Assembly: GCA_046484045.1 (NCBI GenBank)
Contig: JAWOBZ010000081.1
Location: 1 to 30,468, forward strand
Length of the DNA: 30,468 nt
From: CAZHUM01 sp046484045
Lineage (GTDB): Archaea > Thermoplasmatota > Thermoplasmata > Halarchaeoplasmatales > Halarchaeoplasmataceae
Direction of reading: 5' to 3'
The position numbers were made by a program, and so were the translations under genes. Shown in pieces: positions 22,979 through 30,468 of this stretch (the stretch's first letter is position 1; each line of letters starts with the position of its first letter). Under the pieces are notes generated by a model. That model ran no database searches. It saw only the letters and a program-made list of their open reading frames with translations, and was not told where the DNA came from.

Positions 22979-23860
22979 GTGGGTAAAACGGTTGAATTAT
23001 GTATCGATATAGGAGCTACTAAGACGCTTTTCCTTAAACCAGATGAATTAGTGGATTCATGGATGAGGATATCGACCGACCTTTTTCTTGATGATATGGA
23101 AGATATGCTGAAAAGGGCCGCTGATGGATATTTAGAGAGTGTGAAACGGGTTGCCGTAGGCGCCATAGGCCCCATGGACGTCGAAAAGGGTGTGCTTTAC
23201 CCACCGAATAGGGACGAAGAGATCATCCCCATAATCGATCTACTCTCGGACTATTTTGACGACATAGTGCTTTTGAACGACTGTCATGCTGGAGTGATCG
23301 GAGAATACGTTTACGGGGAAGAGAAGAGCCAGGACATGGTCTATATCACTTACAGCACCGGGATCGGAGCCGGTGTTATCTCGAACGGTCATCTATTGAG
23401 GGGGAAAGGGGGTAACTTCGCAGAAGCGGGTCACTTGAACGTAGGAGGAGAGCTTCCCTGTGGGTGCGGTGGTAAAGGACACTGGGAAGGCTACTGCGGT
23501 GGAAAAAACCTTCTGGAATTCGTAAAATCGTTCACCGGAGCTGAATACGATGAACCTAGAGCTGTATTCCAAGATTATTACGATGGAGACGATGTTATCG
23601 TCGATTTCATGGATGAATACCAGCGTATGAACGTTATCGGTATCGAGAATATAATCAGGGCATACGATCCGGAACTCATCGTTATCGGGGGTGCCATGGC
23701 TTTGAATCATCCCGATATTTTCATAGATGAGACAATACAACGGTTGGATCAAATGGATCTATTGGATACACCAAAAGTAATACCGGCGTCTCTTGGAAAT
23801 TATTCGGTTATAGAAGGATTGAGAGCTGTAGTAAAAGATGAATTCGACCTAGAAAAATAA
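22979..23860 (+). CDS. ROK family sugar kinase, glucokinase-like
   Basis: A 293-residue ATP-dependent sugar kinase. N-terminal phosphate loop: CIDIGATKT (8-16). Catalytic Asp lies in IVLLNDCHAGVIGEYVYG. The second phosphate motif is YSTGIGAGVISNG. The zinc region is EAGHLNVGGELPCGCGGKGH followed by WEGYCGG; the third ligand of the usual CxCGxxGC motif is His, a variant common in archaeal ROK enzymes. The C-terminal IVIGGAMALNHP is the usual ATP-site strand. Translation starts at GTG 22979, one base after the stop of the previous gene, so it depends on coupling. Substrate is probably glucose or a related hexose, not provable here. Confidence 0.88.
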   Translation: MGKTVELCIDIGATKTLFLKPDELVDSWMRISTDLFLDDMEDMLKRAADGYLESVKRVAVGAIGPMDVEKGVLYPPNRDEEIIPIIDLLSDYFDDIVLLNDCHAGVIGEYVYGEEKSQDMVYITYSTGIGAGVISNGHLLRGKGGNFAEAGHLNVGGELPCGCGGKGHWEGYCGGKNLLEFVKSFTGAEYDEPRAVFQDYYDGDDVIVDFMDEYQRMNVIGIENIIRAYDPELIVIGGAMALNHPDIFIDETIQRLDQMDLLDTPKVIPASLGNYSVIEGLRAVVKDEFDLEK

Positions 23861-23974
23861 GGTTTAAAAGAAAAAAGGGAGGGAGGGTGATTATCGTGAT
23901 ATGTTATACTTGTGCTGTTGTACATATGTATATAGATGCACATGTTTATATACTTTTCGATTAAATGCTAATTA

Positions 23975-24081
23975 TAGTGGAAGACAAAACCCTTTTGTAA
24001 TTTGGTTTTGTCATCCACTGCTAGTCAAAGACACAAAAAAATCCATTAAAAGTTGTGTCTTTGACTATATACAGATTTTTT
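23975..24081 (+). ncRNA. Candidate structured small RNA with two long hairpins
   Basis: The 330-base gap 23861-24189 has no credible gene. TTTATATAC (23945-23953) predicts a transcript start near 23975, exactly where two hairpins begin. Hairpin 1 pairs 23977-23991 with 24004-24018 (15 bp, one mismatch; core GACAAAACC with GGTTTTGTC). Hairpin 2 pairs 24022-24036 with 24053-24067 (15 bp, perfect; TAGTCAAAGACACAA with TTGTGTCTTTGACTA). A T6 run at 24076-24081 would end transcription. The loops can pair: CTTTT (23992-23996) with AAAAG (24048-24052), and AAT with ATT. It could instead be a small mobile element or a double terminator. No RNA family was recognised. Confidence 0.5.
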
Positions 24082-24189
24082 GAATAAAATTGGAGGTATT
24101 ATCATCTCTATGGATTTACTAATGTGAGGGGGAAAACTAAATATAACATCATATCGTATTAACAATTGTTATGAAAGTGGGTTTATACC

Positions 24190-26853
24190 ATGGATAGAAA
24201 ACAATACTTCACTGTTTTGCTCGCTGTGTCAATGCTCTTTAACATCATACTAACATTCCCATATAACAGTACCAAAGGTGAATCCGAGATCAGAGAAAAT
24301 CTACAAAATGACCCGTTGGTATCTCCATGGCCGTCATTCAGACGCGACAGGAACAACACGGGTGTGAGCCCTTACAGTACAGAGAGTGTTAATGGTACCC
24401 TGGATTTTGAATTTCTGAATGGCGAGTATTTTTACGCTTCAGCTGCAATCGGAGATGATGGAACGGTCTATGTCGGCGACACCGGCGGAACCTTTTTCGC
24501 TATCAATCCAAACGGTAGCCAGAAGTGGAATTACTCCACCGGAGGTGTGATAGCTTCATCCGCGGCCTTAACCGGAAATGGTCGTATAATAGTCGGCTCG
24601 AACGACGATAATCTCTACTGCTTTAGAGAAGACGGAACGGTAAACTGGACTTTTCCTGCAGGCGGAGATTTTTCTTCATCTCCGAAGATCGTGGACGGTA
24701 CCATATACGTTGGATCTAACGATTTTAATCTTTATGCCCTTGATCTCTACGGGAACGAACGATGGAATTTCACCACTAACGGCAGCGTAGGATCATCACC
24801 GGCGGTGGATATGGACGGGAACGTCTACTTCGGTTCCTTCGACAATCACCTTTACTCCGTAGATAAGAACGGAGGCTTAAATTGGGCCTTCGAAACGGAT
24901 AACATGATATTTTCTTCACCTGCAGTAGGTATCGACGGTAACATCTATTTCGGTTCTCTAGACGGTAAACTTTACGCGGTAAACGACGCAGGTCACGAAT
25001 TGTGGAATCTTACCACGGGGGGAGAGGTATGGTCGTCACCTGCTATAGGCAGCGACGGGACCATCTATTTCGGTTCTCTTGACGCGAAACTGTACGCGGT
25101 TAACCCCGACGGTACGCAAAAATGGAACTTCACACAGAATCACCTCGAAGACACGTATTCATCACCTGTTATCGATAAGGATGGGAGGATATACCTCAGC
25201 ATGAACGGATGCCTATGTAAGCACGAAGGATACCTACATGCAGTCGATCCATCAGGCGATCCACTCTGGAACGAGTCAATACGATGGGGGAAATCATCTC
25301 CAGCCGTTGCATGGGACGGTTCTGTTTACATCGGAGGTATGAATTTCTACAAGTTCGGTAGTGATCTGAATATGTTCTTGGATGCTGGTTTGAATAAAAC
25401 ATCCGCGCTTGCAGGGGATTCAATAACCGTTAACGGCCGTGCCGATCTGAACAACGGTGTATACCCACACGGTGCAAACGTAACGGTAGAGTTGAACGGT
25501 ACTGATTGGTACACCGAAGTCATAGCTGACGGAAATTTCTCTACCGAGATTACAGCTCCTTTAGAAGTGGGTAACTTCCCTGTCAATATCACCGTTGACT
25601 ATAGGGAAAAAGATATGGTCAATTCCACCCAGTTACACCTTAATGTAAGCAAGATCCCACGGCCAGATATCTCGATCTCAGGATTGAATTACGGATTCAA
25701 CGGTGAGTATCTGCATGAGGGTGACCAGGTTTTCATAAACTGTACCGTGAGCAACTCGGGGACCGCGGGTGCCGAGTTCGATACTGCAATGTCAATCGAA
25801 GAGAAAAATAACGTGAGTGGATGGAAACATCTGAACCTATCTGCGGGAACCTCGGAGTCTCTAACATTCACCTGGACAGCGGTCAAAGGTAGGCACGATA
25901 TTATAGTAACGGCGGACTTCAACGAAACATGTAACGACAATAAATCGGATAACTCGGACTCCATCGAGATCGGCGTCATCGAGTTGAAGTCGATTATCGA
26001 TATGGGCGAACTCACTGTGGTTAAACCGGGGATAGTTTACGTCGGAGACCCTGTCGAGATCAGTACTTATGTGATTAATACGGGTAATATCGACGAGGAT
26101 ATGGACGTGGCTCTTTCGGTGGATGCAAAGGATAACTATTCCTCATATCGATCGTTGGAGGTAAAGGAAAACGGAAATCGAACGGTCACATTCAACTGGA
26201 CCGGGGTGAAGGGTGAACACGTATTGTGGGTTGTACTAGACCCGAACAATACCGTAGAAGGGTCGGTAAAAACAAAGATGAGGAACACTACCATCGTAGT
26301 TCTCCGTAAGACCGCTGAGCTTGGCATCGAAGGGATGGATATCCTACCTAAGAAGAATCGAACCATCGGAAAAGAGCTTTTCATCGAGAGCACGGTGTCA
26401 AACAACGGTAATCTGACCGCTGAATTCGATATAGTCCTTTTCGTCGATGTAAAGGGAAATGTGTCCTGGTGGGGTACAGTTGAACTGGATCCCGGAGAGT
26501 CCATCGATATCAATATACCGATGGTACCTACAGCGGAACAGCACCTGCTTTGGATAATTCTCGATTACAACGATACCGTTGAAGAAAACATAGAAACAGA
26601 TAACTCGATAGCAGGGGCCATATCGGGCGTTAAGCCGTTGGAAGTGGGTCACGGAGAAGGTGATGAAGATGACCAAGATGAAGATGCCGATCAAAATGAT
26701 CCTGAGTTCCCTGTACTATATCTACTTCCCTTGATAGCCTTGCCGTTCGCCGTTCTATTTCTTTACATATTCTTCTTCAAAAAGAGAAAGGATGAGGAAG
26801 AAGAACCGGAGAAAGATGAGCTCCGTACCGATGATGAAGATATAGAATTATAA
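24190..26853 (+). CDS. Surface protein: PQQ-like beta-propeller, Ig-like and CARDB-like domains, C-terminal anchor
   Basis: An 887-residue exported protein. Residues 1-30 are a signal peptide (YFTVLLAVSMLFNIILTF). Residues about 45-395 are a propeller of about eight blades of the type DGTVYVGDTGGTFFAINPNG, GSVGSSPAVDMDGNVYFGS and NHLYSVDKNGGLNW. Residues about 400-490 are an Ig-like domain. Three CARDB-like domains follow (about 493-595, 600-705, 710-815) with phrases such as FINCTVSNSGTAGAEFD, ISTYVINTGNIDEDMD and IESTVSNNGNLTAEFD. An acidic stalk (DEDDQDEDADQND) leads to a membrane helix (about 840-860) and a charged inner tail. It has many N-glycosylation-type NxT/S sites. It is probably an adhesin or surface receptor; its neighbour is the second STAND ATPase. 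Confidence 0.88.
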   Translation: MDRKQYFTVLLAVSMLFNIILTFPYNSTKGESEIRENLQNDPLVSPWPSFRRDRNNTGVSPYSTESVNGTLDFEFLNGEYFYASAAIGDDGTVYVGDTGGTFFAINPNGSQKWNYSTGGVIASSAALTGNGRIIVGSNDDNLYCFREDGTVNWTFPAGGDFSSSPKIVDGTIYVGSNDFNLYALDLYGNERWNFTTNGSVGSSPAVDMDGNVYFGSFDNHLYSVDKNGGLNWAFETDNMIFSSPAVGIDGNIYFGSLDGKLYAVNDAGHELWNLTTGGEVWSSPAIGSDGTIYFGSLDAKLYAVNPDGTQKWNFTQNHLEDTYSSPVIDKDGRIYLSMNGCLCKHEGYLHAVDPSGDPLWNESIRWGKSSPAVAWDGSVYIGGMNFYKFGSDLNMFLDAGLNKTSALAGDSITVNGRADLNNGVYPHGANVTVELNGTDWYTEVIADGNFSTEITAPLEVGNFPVNITVDYREKDMVNSTQLHLNVSKIPRPDISISGLNYGFNGEYLHEGDQVFINCTVSNSGTAGAEFDTAMSIEEKNNVSGWKHLNLSAGTSESLTFTWTAVKGRHDIIVTADFNETCNDNKSDNSDSIEIGVIELKSIIDMGELTVVKPGIVYVGDPVEISTYVINTGNIDEDMDVALSVDAKDNYSSYRSLEVKENGNRTVTFNWTGVKGEHVLWVVLDPNNTVEGSVKTKMRNTTIVVLRKTAELGIEGMDILPKKNRTIGKELFIESTVSNNGNLTAEFDIVLFVDVKGNVSWWGTVELDPGESIDINIPMVPTAEQHLLWIILDYNDTVEENIETDNSIAGAISGVKPLEVGHGEGDEDDQDEDADQNDPEFPVLYLLPLIALPFAVLFLYIFFFKKRKDEEEEPEKDELRTDDEDIEL

Positions 26854-26894
26854 AATCAACAGATAATTTATTAATCCTAAATACATATAGCATC

Positions 26895-26904
26895 AGGTAT
26901 ACCT
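26895..26904 (+). promoter_or_regulatory. Palindrome before the second STAND ATPase gene
   Basis: AGGTATACCT is a perfect 10-base palindrome 22-31 bases before the ATG at 26926, just downstream of the TATA-like TAAATACATA near 26878-26887. Its half site matches that of the ABC exporter operator at 17200-17218, which hints at a shared regulator, but short sites recur by chance. Confidence 0.3.
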
Positions 26905-26925
26905 AGGATAAAAGGAATAGAGACC

Positions 26926-29900
26926 ATGGCATCCGGAACAAAAAATCTACCCTTGGTTGGAAGAGAAGGGGAATTACATTTCCTCGAAGAAAAATGGGAT
27001 GAGGCAAAAGAGGGTGGCGGATGTACAACATTGATATCCGGAGAGCCGGGTATCGGTAAAACAAGACTGTTAGAGGAGTTCATCGACAGACGCGCTGAAG
27101 AGGACGTAAGGATACTAAGAGGACAGACCGATTCCGATTCATCCCAGCCTTTTTTACTGTTTTCAAATATGCTGGAAGATTACCTCTCGGAGAAATTGTT
27201 CAAAGAGATGGAACAGACCTCTTTCGCCGAGATATTCGCCGTCAACATCGCTGGACTTCTCATAGCCACCGCGCAGACACAGGATGAAGAGGAACTCGAC
27301 GGCGATATATTCGCAGGGATGTTATCCGCTGTGCAGAACTTCGTCAAGGATTCCTTCGACCAAAGCGGTAGCCAGAAAGGAGGTTTGGGCAGGTTGGAGT
27401 ACGGGAACATGAAAATACTGATCGAGCACGCAGAGAGTATCTACGTGGCAGCCGTCGTCAAAGGCAATGAACATCCAGAGATGAAAGATTCGCTCACCAA
27501 GACCGTCAACTCCATACAGAGGGAATACGGTTCGATGCTGATGGACTGGATGGGAGATATGGAGGAGGTGAAGGGGGTTCAAGAGGAGATAAATGAACTG
27601 GCGTTAAAGAAATTCAATGTTAGGAGGGACCTGGAGGGCGTCGAGCTTGAGAACGAGAGGATGAAGATAGCCGATAAGGTGCTGGGTCTCTTCGACGAGA
27701 TCCGTGACGATGAACCCCTGTTGGTAGTACTGGAGGACCTGCATTGGATCGATGATTCTTCGCTTTTCGTACTCAACTACCTGGCCAGGAACATAGTTGG
27801 TAAATCTATCCAGATAGTTGCATCTTACAGACCGGGTGAAAGTGTCATCCTGGACAACAATATACAACCCATAAAGGATATGGAGAACTGTTATGAACTC
27901 GATGTAGAAAAGCTGGGCGGGAAGGCCGTGGATGAACTTGTAGATGCTATGTTCACACCGAACAATTTCTCCGATGAGATGGTGGAAAAATTCGAAGAAC
28001 AGTGTCAGGGCAATCCATTCTTCGTTATAGAAGTTTTACGTCAAATGGAACAGGAGGGAAATATCGTCGAAAGAGAGGGGAAATACGTCATAGAGAACGA
28101 GGACATCAGTGCTCCATCCAGCATAGAAGAGGTCGTCACCAGAAGGCTTGAACTTCTCGAGGCGAACGAGATCGCCATAGTGGAGTACGCAGCCTGTGAG
28201 GGCAGTGAAGTTGAGAACGATATCTTGGAACCGTACATGATCGTTGCGGATTTCAACACGACTCTGGAAAGACTCAAGGATTTCGGGATATTGATCCCTC
28301 AGGAGGACACCATAAAGTTCAGTCACGCTATCTTCAGAGATGTGATATACGAAAATATACCGAGCTGGTGGAAAACTTCTCACCATAAATCACTCGGCGA
28401 GTACTACGAGGAGAACTATTCCGGTAAGATAGACGAGGTGCTATACGACCTGGCTAGACACTTTTCGTGCACCAACGAGTACGACAAGGCATTCAACTAT
28501 TCTTTTAAAGCTGCCGAGAAGGCAGAGAACACTCTGGCTCCGGAACAGGCGGTCAAATTCTACTGTAATTCGTTGTCCGTGATACCTCGGGTCCAAAGTA
28601 TCTTGGATAGAAGGGAGAGAGAGATAGATCTACTGAACAGGATAGGAGATTCCTACGGACTCATGGGGGATTTCGACGATGCCGTCGATAAATATAAAAC
28701 TGCTCTGGACAAGGAAGAGAAGGACAAAAAGAAGGCGCAGCTCCACAGGAAGATAGCCTACGTTTACATGAACACCGGGGATTACGACGAGAGCCTGGAG
28801 GAGGCCGACACGGCAGTCGACCTTTTGAAAAATGTAGAAGAAGAGACCGAGGGCGCCAAGATACTGAGGGTGAAGGGTAGAACGTACATGAGGAGGGGAG
28901 ACTACGACTCCGCTAGTGAATTTTTAAAGGATGCCCTCGGCATCGCAGAGGATTTTGAGGATGAAAAAGAGATCGCCGAGATAGAACATAACCTTGGGAC
29001 CGTGGAGTGGTATCGAGGCGACTACGAAGATGCAATCGAACATCTCGAAAGGGCTAGAGAGATAAGAAGGGATATCGGGGACGAAAGAGGTCTGGCGAAA
29101 TCACTTACCAATATAGGTATAGTGTATTACTCCAAAGGTGCATACAAGTTGGCGTTGGAGTACTACGGCCAGGGAGCAGAAGTTTTCAAAAAAATAGGCG
29201 ACAAGTTGAACCTTGCCTCGACTTACGGGAATATGGGCATGGTGTATTATAAAAAGGGGGAACTGGAAAAAGCGGTTATACATTTTGAGAGATCTCTTGA
29301 CTTATTTCAAAAAGTGGGAGATAAATCAAGCATAGGTTCAGCCCTAAATAATCTCGGATTGATATATCAAGATAGAGGAGAATTAGATAAATCTAAAGAA
29401 TACCATGAAAGAAGTCTAGGTATCAGAAAGGAGGTGGGAGATAAGGGAGGGATGGCAACTTCATTCTATAATATCGGTAAAAATTATATAAGCAGGAATG
29501 ATTACAAAGAAGCTCTCAATTATCTATCCCGTGCACTTGATATTAGTCAAGAGTTGGGAGATAGACGACTTTCAAACGAGATATTGTGTGACATAAGTAC
29601 GGTTTATCTTGAAATGAATAATATCGATAAAGCTTTGGAAAGTGCTAAAAAAGCACTGAATTTATCTCTTGAACTGAAGAGTAAATCTTTGGAGGGATGG
29701 AGCAGGAGGATACTAGCATCGGTTTACAGAGAATTCGAAGATTGGGAAAGTGCGATAGATGAATTCGATAGATCAACGACACTTCTTGAAAAGGGGGGTG
29801 AAAAGAAAGAGCTTGGCGACCTATACTTTGATTACGGATTACTTTGGAGGGACGTGGGTAAAATTCAGAAAGCTATTGATTATATGAATAAATCATTAGA

Positions 29901-29976
29901 GATAAAAGAGGATCTCGGACTAGAGGGTAAAGTAAAAATAACCAAACAAAAAATCAAGGAATTAAAGAAAAAATAA
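26926..29976 (+). CDS. STAND/AAA ATPase with embedded sensory-like insert and C-terminal TPRs, paralogue of 6519-9434
   Basis: A 1016-residue protein with the same plan as its paralogue. Walker A is GEPGIGKT (39-46) and Walker B is LLVVLED (265-271) followed by LHWID. The insert between them (about 100-220) keeps exact register with the paralogue: the acidic-DIFA motif ends at residue 130 and NFV is at 138-140 in both, then YGNMKILIE, VAAVVKG and WMGD. A STAND arm (about 390-530) and about eleven TPRs (540-1010) follow. From about base 29230 on, the gene becomes much more AT-rich (33% GC at 29281 against 47% at 28921) while the frame and repeat phase continue, so its tail may have a different origin. 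It is expected to be a cytosolic signal-responsive switch; partner unknown. Confidence 0.85.
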   Translation: MASGTKNLPLVGREGELHFLEEKWDEAKEGGGCTTLISGEPGIGKTRLLEEFIDRRAEEDVRILRGQTDSDSSQPFLLFSNMLEDYLSEKLFKEMEQTSFAEIFAVNIAGLLIATAQTQDEEELDGDIFAGMLSAVQNFVKDSFDQSGSQKGGLGRLEYGNMKILIEHAESIYVAAVVKGNEHPEMKDSLTKTVNSIQREYGSMLMDWMGDMEEVKGVQEEINELALKKFNVRRDLEGVELENERMKIADKVLGLFDEIRDDEPLLVVLEDLHWIDDSSLFVLNYLARNIVGKSIQIVASYRPGESVILDNNIQPIKDMENCYELDVEKLGGKAVDELVDAMFTPNNFSDEMVEKFEEQCQGNPFFVIEVLRQMEQEGNIVEREGKYVIENEDISAPSSIEEVVTRRLELLEANEIAIVEYAACEGSEVENDILEPYMIVADFNTTLERLKDFGILIPQEDTIKFSHAIFRDVIYENIPSWWKTSHHKSLGEYYEENYSGKIDEVLYDLARHFSCTNEYDKAFNYSFKAAEKAENTLAPEQAVKFYCNSLSVIPRVQSILDRREREIDLLNRIGDSYGLMGDFDDAVDKYKTALDKEEKDKKKAQLHRKIAYVYMNTGDYDESLEEADTAVDLLKNVEEETEGAKILRVKGRTYMRRGDYDSASEFLKDALGIAEDFEDEKEIAEIEHNLGTVEWYRGDYEDAIEHLERAREIRRDIGDERGLAKSLTNIGIVYYSKGAYKLALEYYGQGAEVFKKIGDKLNLASTYGNMGMVYYKKGELEKAVIHFERSLDLFQKVGDKSSIGSALNNLGLIYQDRGELDKSKEYHERSLGIRKEVGDKGGMATSFYNIGKNYISRNDYKEALNYLSRALDISQELGDRRLSNEILCDISTVYLEMNNIDKALESAKKALNLSLELKSKSLEGWSRRILASVYREFEDWESAIDEFDRSTTLLEKGGEKKELGDLYFDYGLLWRDVGKIQKAIDYMNKSLEIKEDLGLEGKVKITKQKIKELKKK

Positions 29977-30073
29977 AAGATGTGAAGAGTTTTTCATACA
30001 TTTTCTATAAGAATTGTATTCTATTCTGTGAATTCAACAGGCATTACGATGATGAGATCCCATATGTATAATA

Positions 30074-30468
30074 CTAATAGTTTACAGTCCAGATCACACT
30101 AGAGCTGTCGTCGTTGTATATCCAATATGCCTTACCCGGTTCGAAATCGTAGGTGGACGGTGTGTAGTTGTATTCGATATTGTATTCGCAGCTTGCGTTG
30201 AAGACTCCTATCTTGGTAACTTCGACGGGCAGACCGTTGTTTCCCATTATCGTACTCGGGTAGCCCACCATGTTCCAACCCGGATATAGGGTGATGTCGG
30301 TTGTACTCGGTTCGGTTCCCCTGATGCTCAACGTATCGTCGTTTATCATTTCGATCCATAGACCCATGGTTCTATCCCATGTGCTCAGATCATTGTAATG
30401 TGACGCTCTACTCGGTACATACGTTTTCCATCTCCCGTCACCGGCGTCGTAGTACATAACTTTTGAAT
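30074..30468 (-). CDS. C-terminal part of a secreted or surface protein, cut by the window end
   Basis: The minus-strand frame is open to the last base and ends at 30074, giving about 131 residues without the true start. The phrases ITLYPGWNMVGYPSTI and TYDFEPGKAYWIYNDDSSSV are typical of a beta-rich C-terminal module found on large archaeal and bacterial surface proteins, where a GWN-x-x-GYP turn is followed by a G-x-AYWI strand. There is no C-terminal membrane anchor, so the protein may be secreted or held by another part. It is convergent with the STAND gene. Confidence 0.75.
   Translation of the reverse strand, partial: SKVMYYDAGDGRWKTYVPSRASHYNDLSTWDRTMGLWIEMINDDTLSIRGTEPSTTDITLYPGWNMVGYPSTIMGNNGLPVEVTKIGVFNASCEYNIEYNYTPSTYDFEPGKAYWIYNDDSSSVIWTVNY

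Noticed and set aside
23901..24083. Open frame of 60 codons in the 23861-24189 gap
   Set aside because: Cys/Tyr-rich translation of AT-rich DNA that overlaps the two long hairpins; no family resemblance.

Overview
The window looks like a chromosomal segment of an uncultured archaeon, most likely a member of the Thermoplasmatota. The evidence is indirect. Many genes have a TATA-like box 20-30 bases before the start and little or no leader. There is a VapBC pair of archaeal type. A surface protein combines a PQQ-type propeller with CARDB-like repeats and a C-terminal anchor. There are STAND/AAA ATPases with TPR tails, and a heliorhodopsin of the kind known from Thermoplasmatales-like sediment archaea. 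No rRNA or tRNA gene was found, so the assignment rests on gene content alone.

Bases 1-4556 form an AT-rich accessory stretch (a sampled 60-base line at 2881 is 30% GC, against 52% at 5701). It holds the tail of an unidentified gene with a hairpin terminator, a 5'-truncated DUF433 gene that runs into an array of four tandem palindromes, a DUF2283/AbrB pair, a winged-helix nucleotidyltransferase with an overlapping small partner, a ribbon-helix-helix antitoxin-like gene, a GC-rich structured block, an intact AlbA_2/ATPase/winged-helix regulator, and an in-frame relic of a second copy of that regulator.

Bases 4557-12900 are more GC-rich. They hold an unidentified soluble protein, a TPR protein, a STAND ATPase-TPR protein, then a cluster of note: a three-hairpin membrane protein resembling the A/V-type ATPase c (K) subunit but with the ion-binding carboxylate lost in two of three hairpins, divergently oriented to a heliorhodopsin, which is followed 15 bases later by an ATP10-like thioredoxin-fold protein. 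Two small membrane-anchored proteins follow.

Bases 12900-21011, mostly minus strand, hold a coding relic, a signal-peptide/C-terminal-anchor surface protein, vapB-vapC overlapping a short SPFH protein, an ABC-2 exporter (ATPase plus permease), two MFS transporters and a cytosolic beta-propeller between them. Divergent from the second MFS gene is a plus-strand run of kynureninase, a gamma-glutamylcyclotransferase-like protein and a ROK sugar kinase.

From 23861 to the end there is a candidate structured small RNA (two long hairpins behind a TATA box), the large PQQ/CARDB surface protein, a second STAND ATPase-TPR paralogue whose last quarter is much more AT-rich than the rest, and the C-terminal part of a secreted protein cut by the window edge.

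The best candidate for an undescribed system is the heliorhodopsin / ATP10-like / c-subunit-like neighbourhood at 9469-11687. Second is the pair of STAND ATPases that carry a roadblock- or longin-like sensory insert between Walker A and Walker B.
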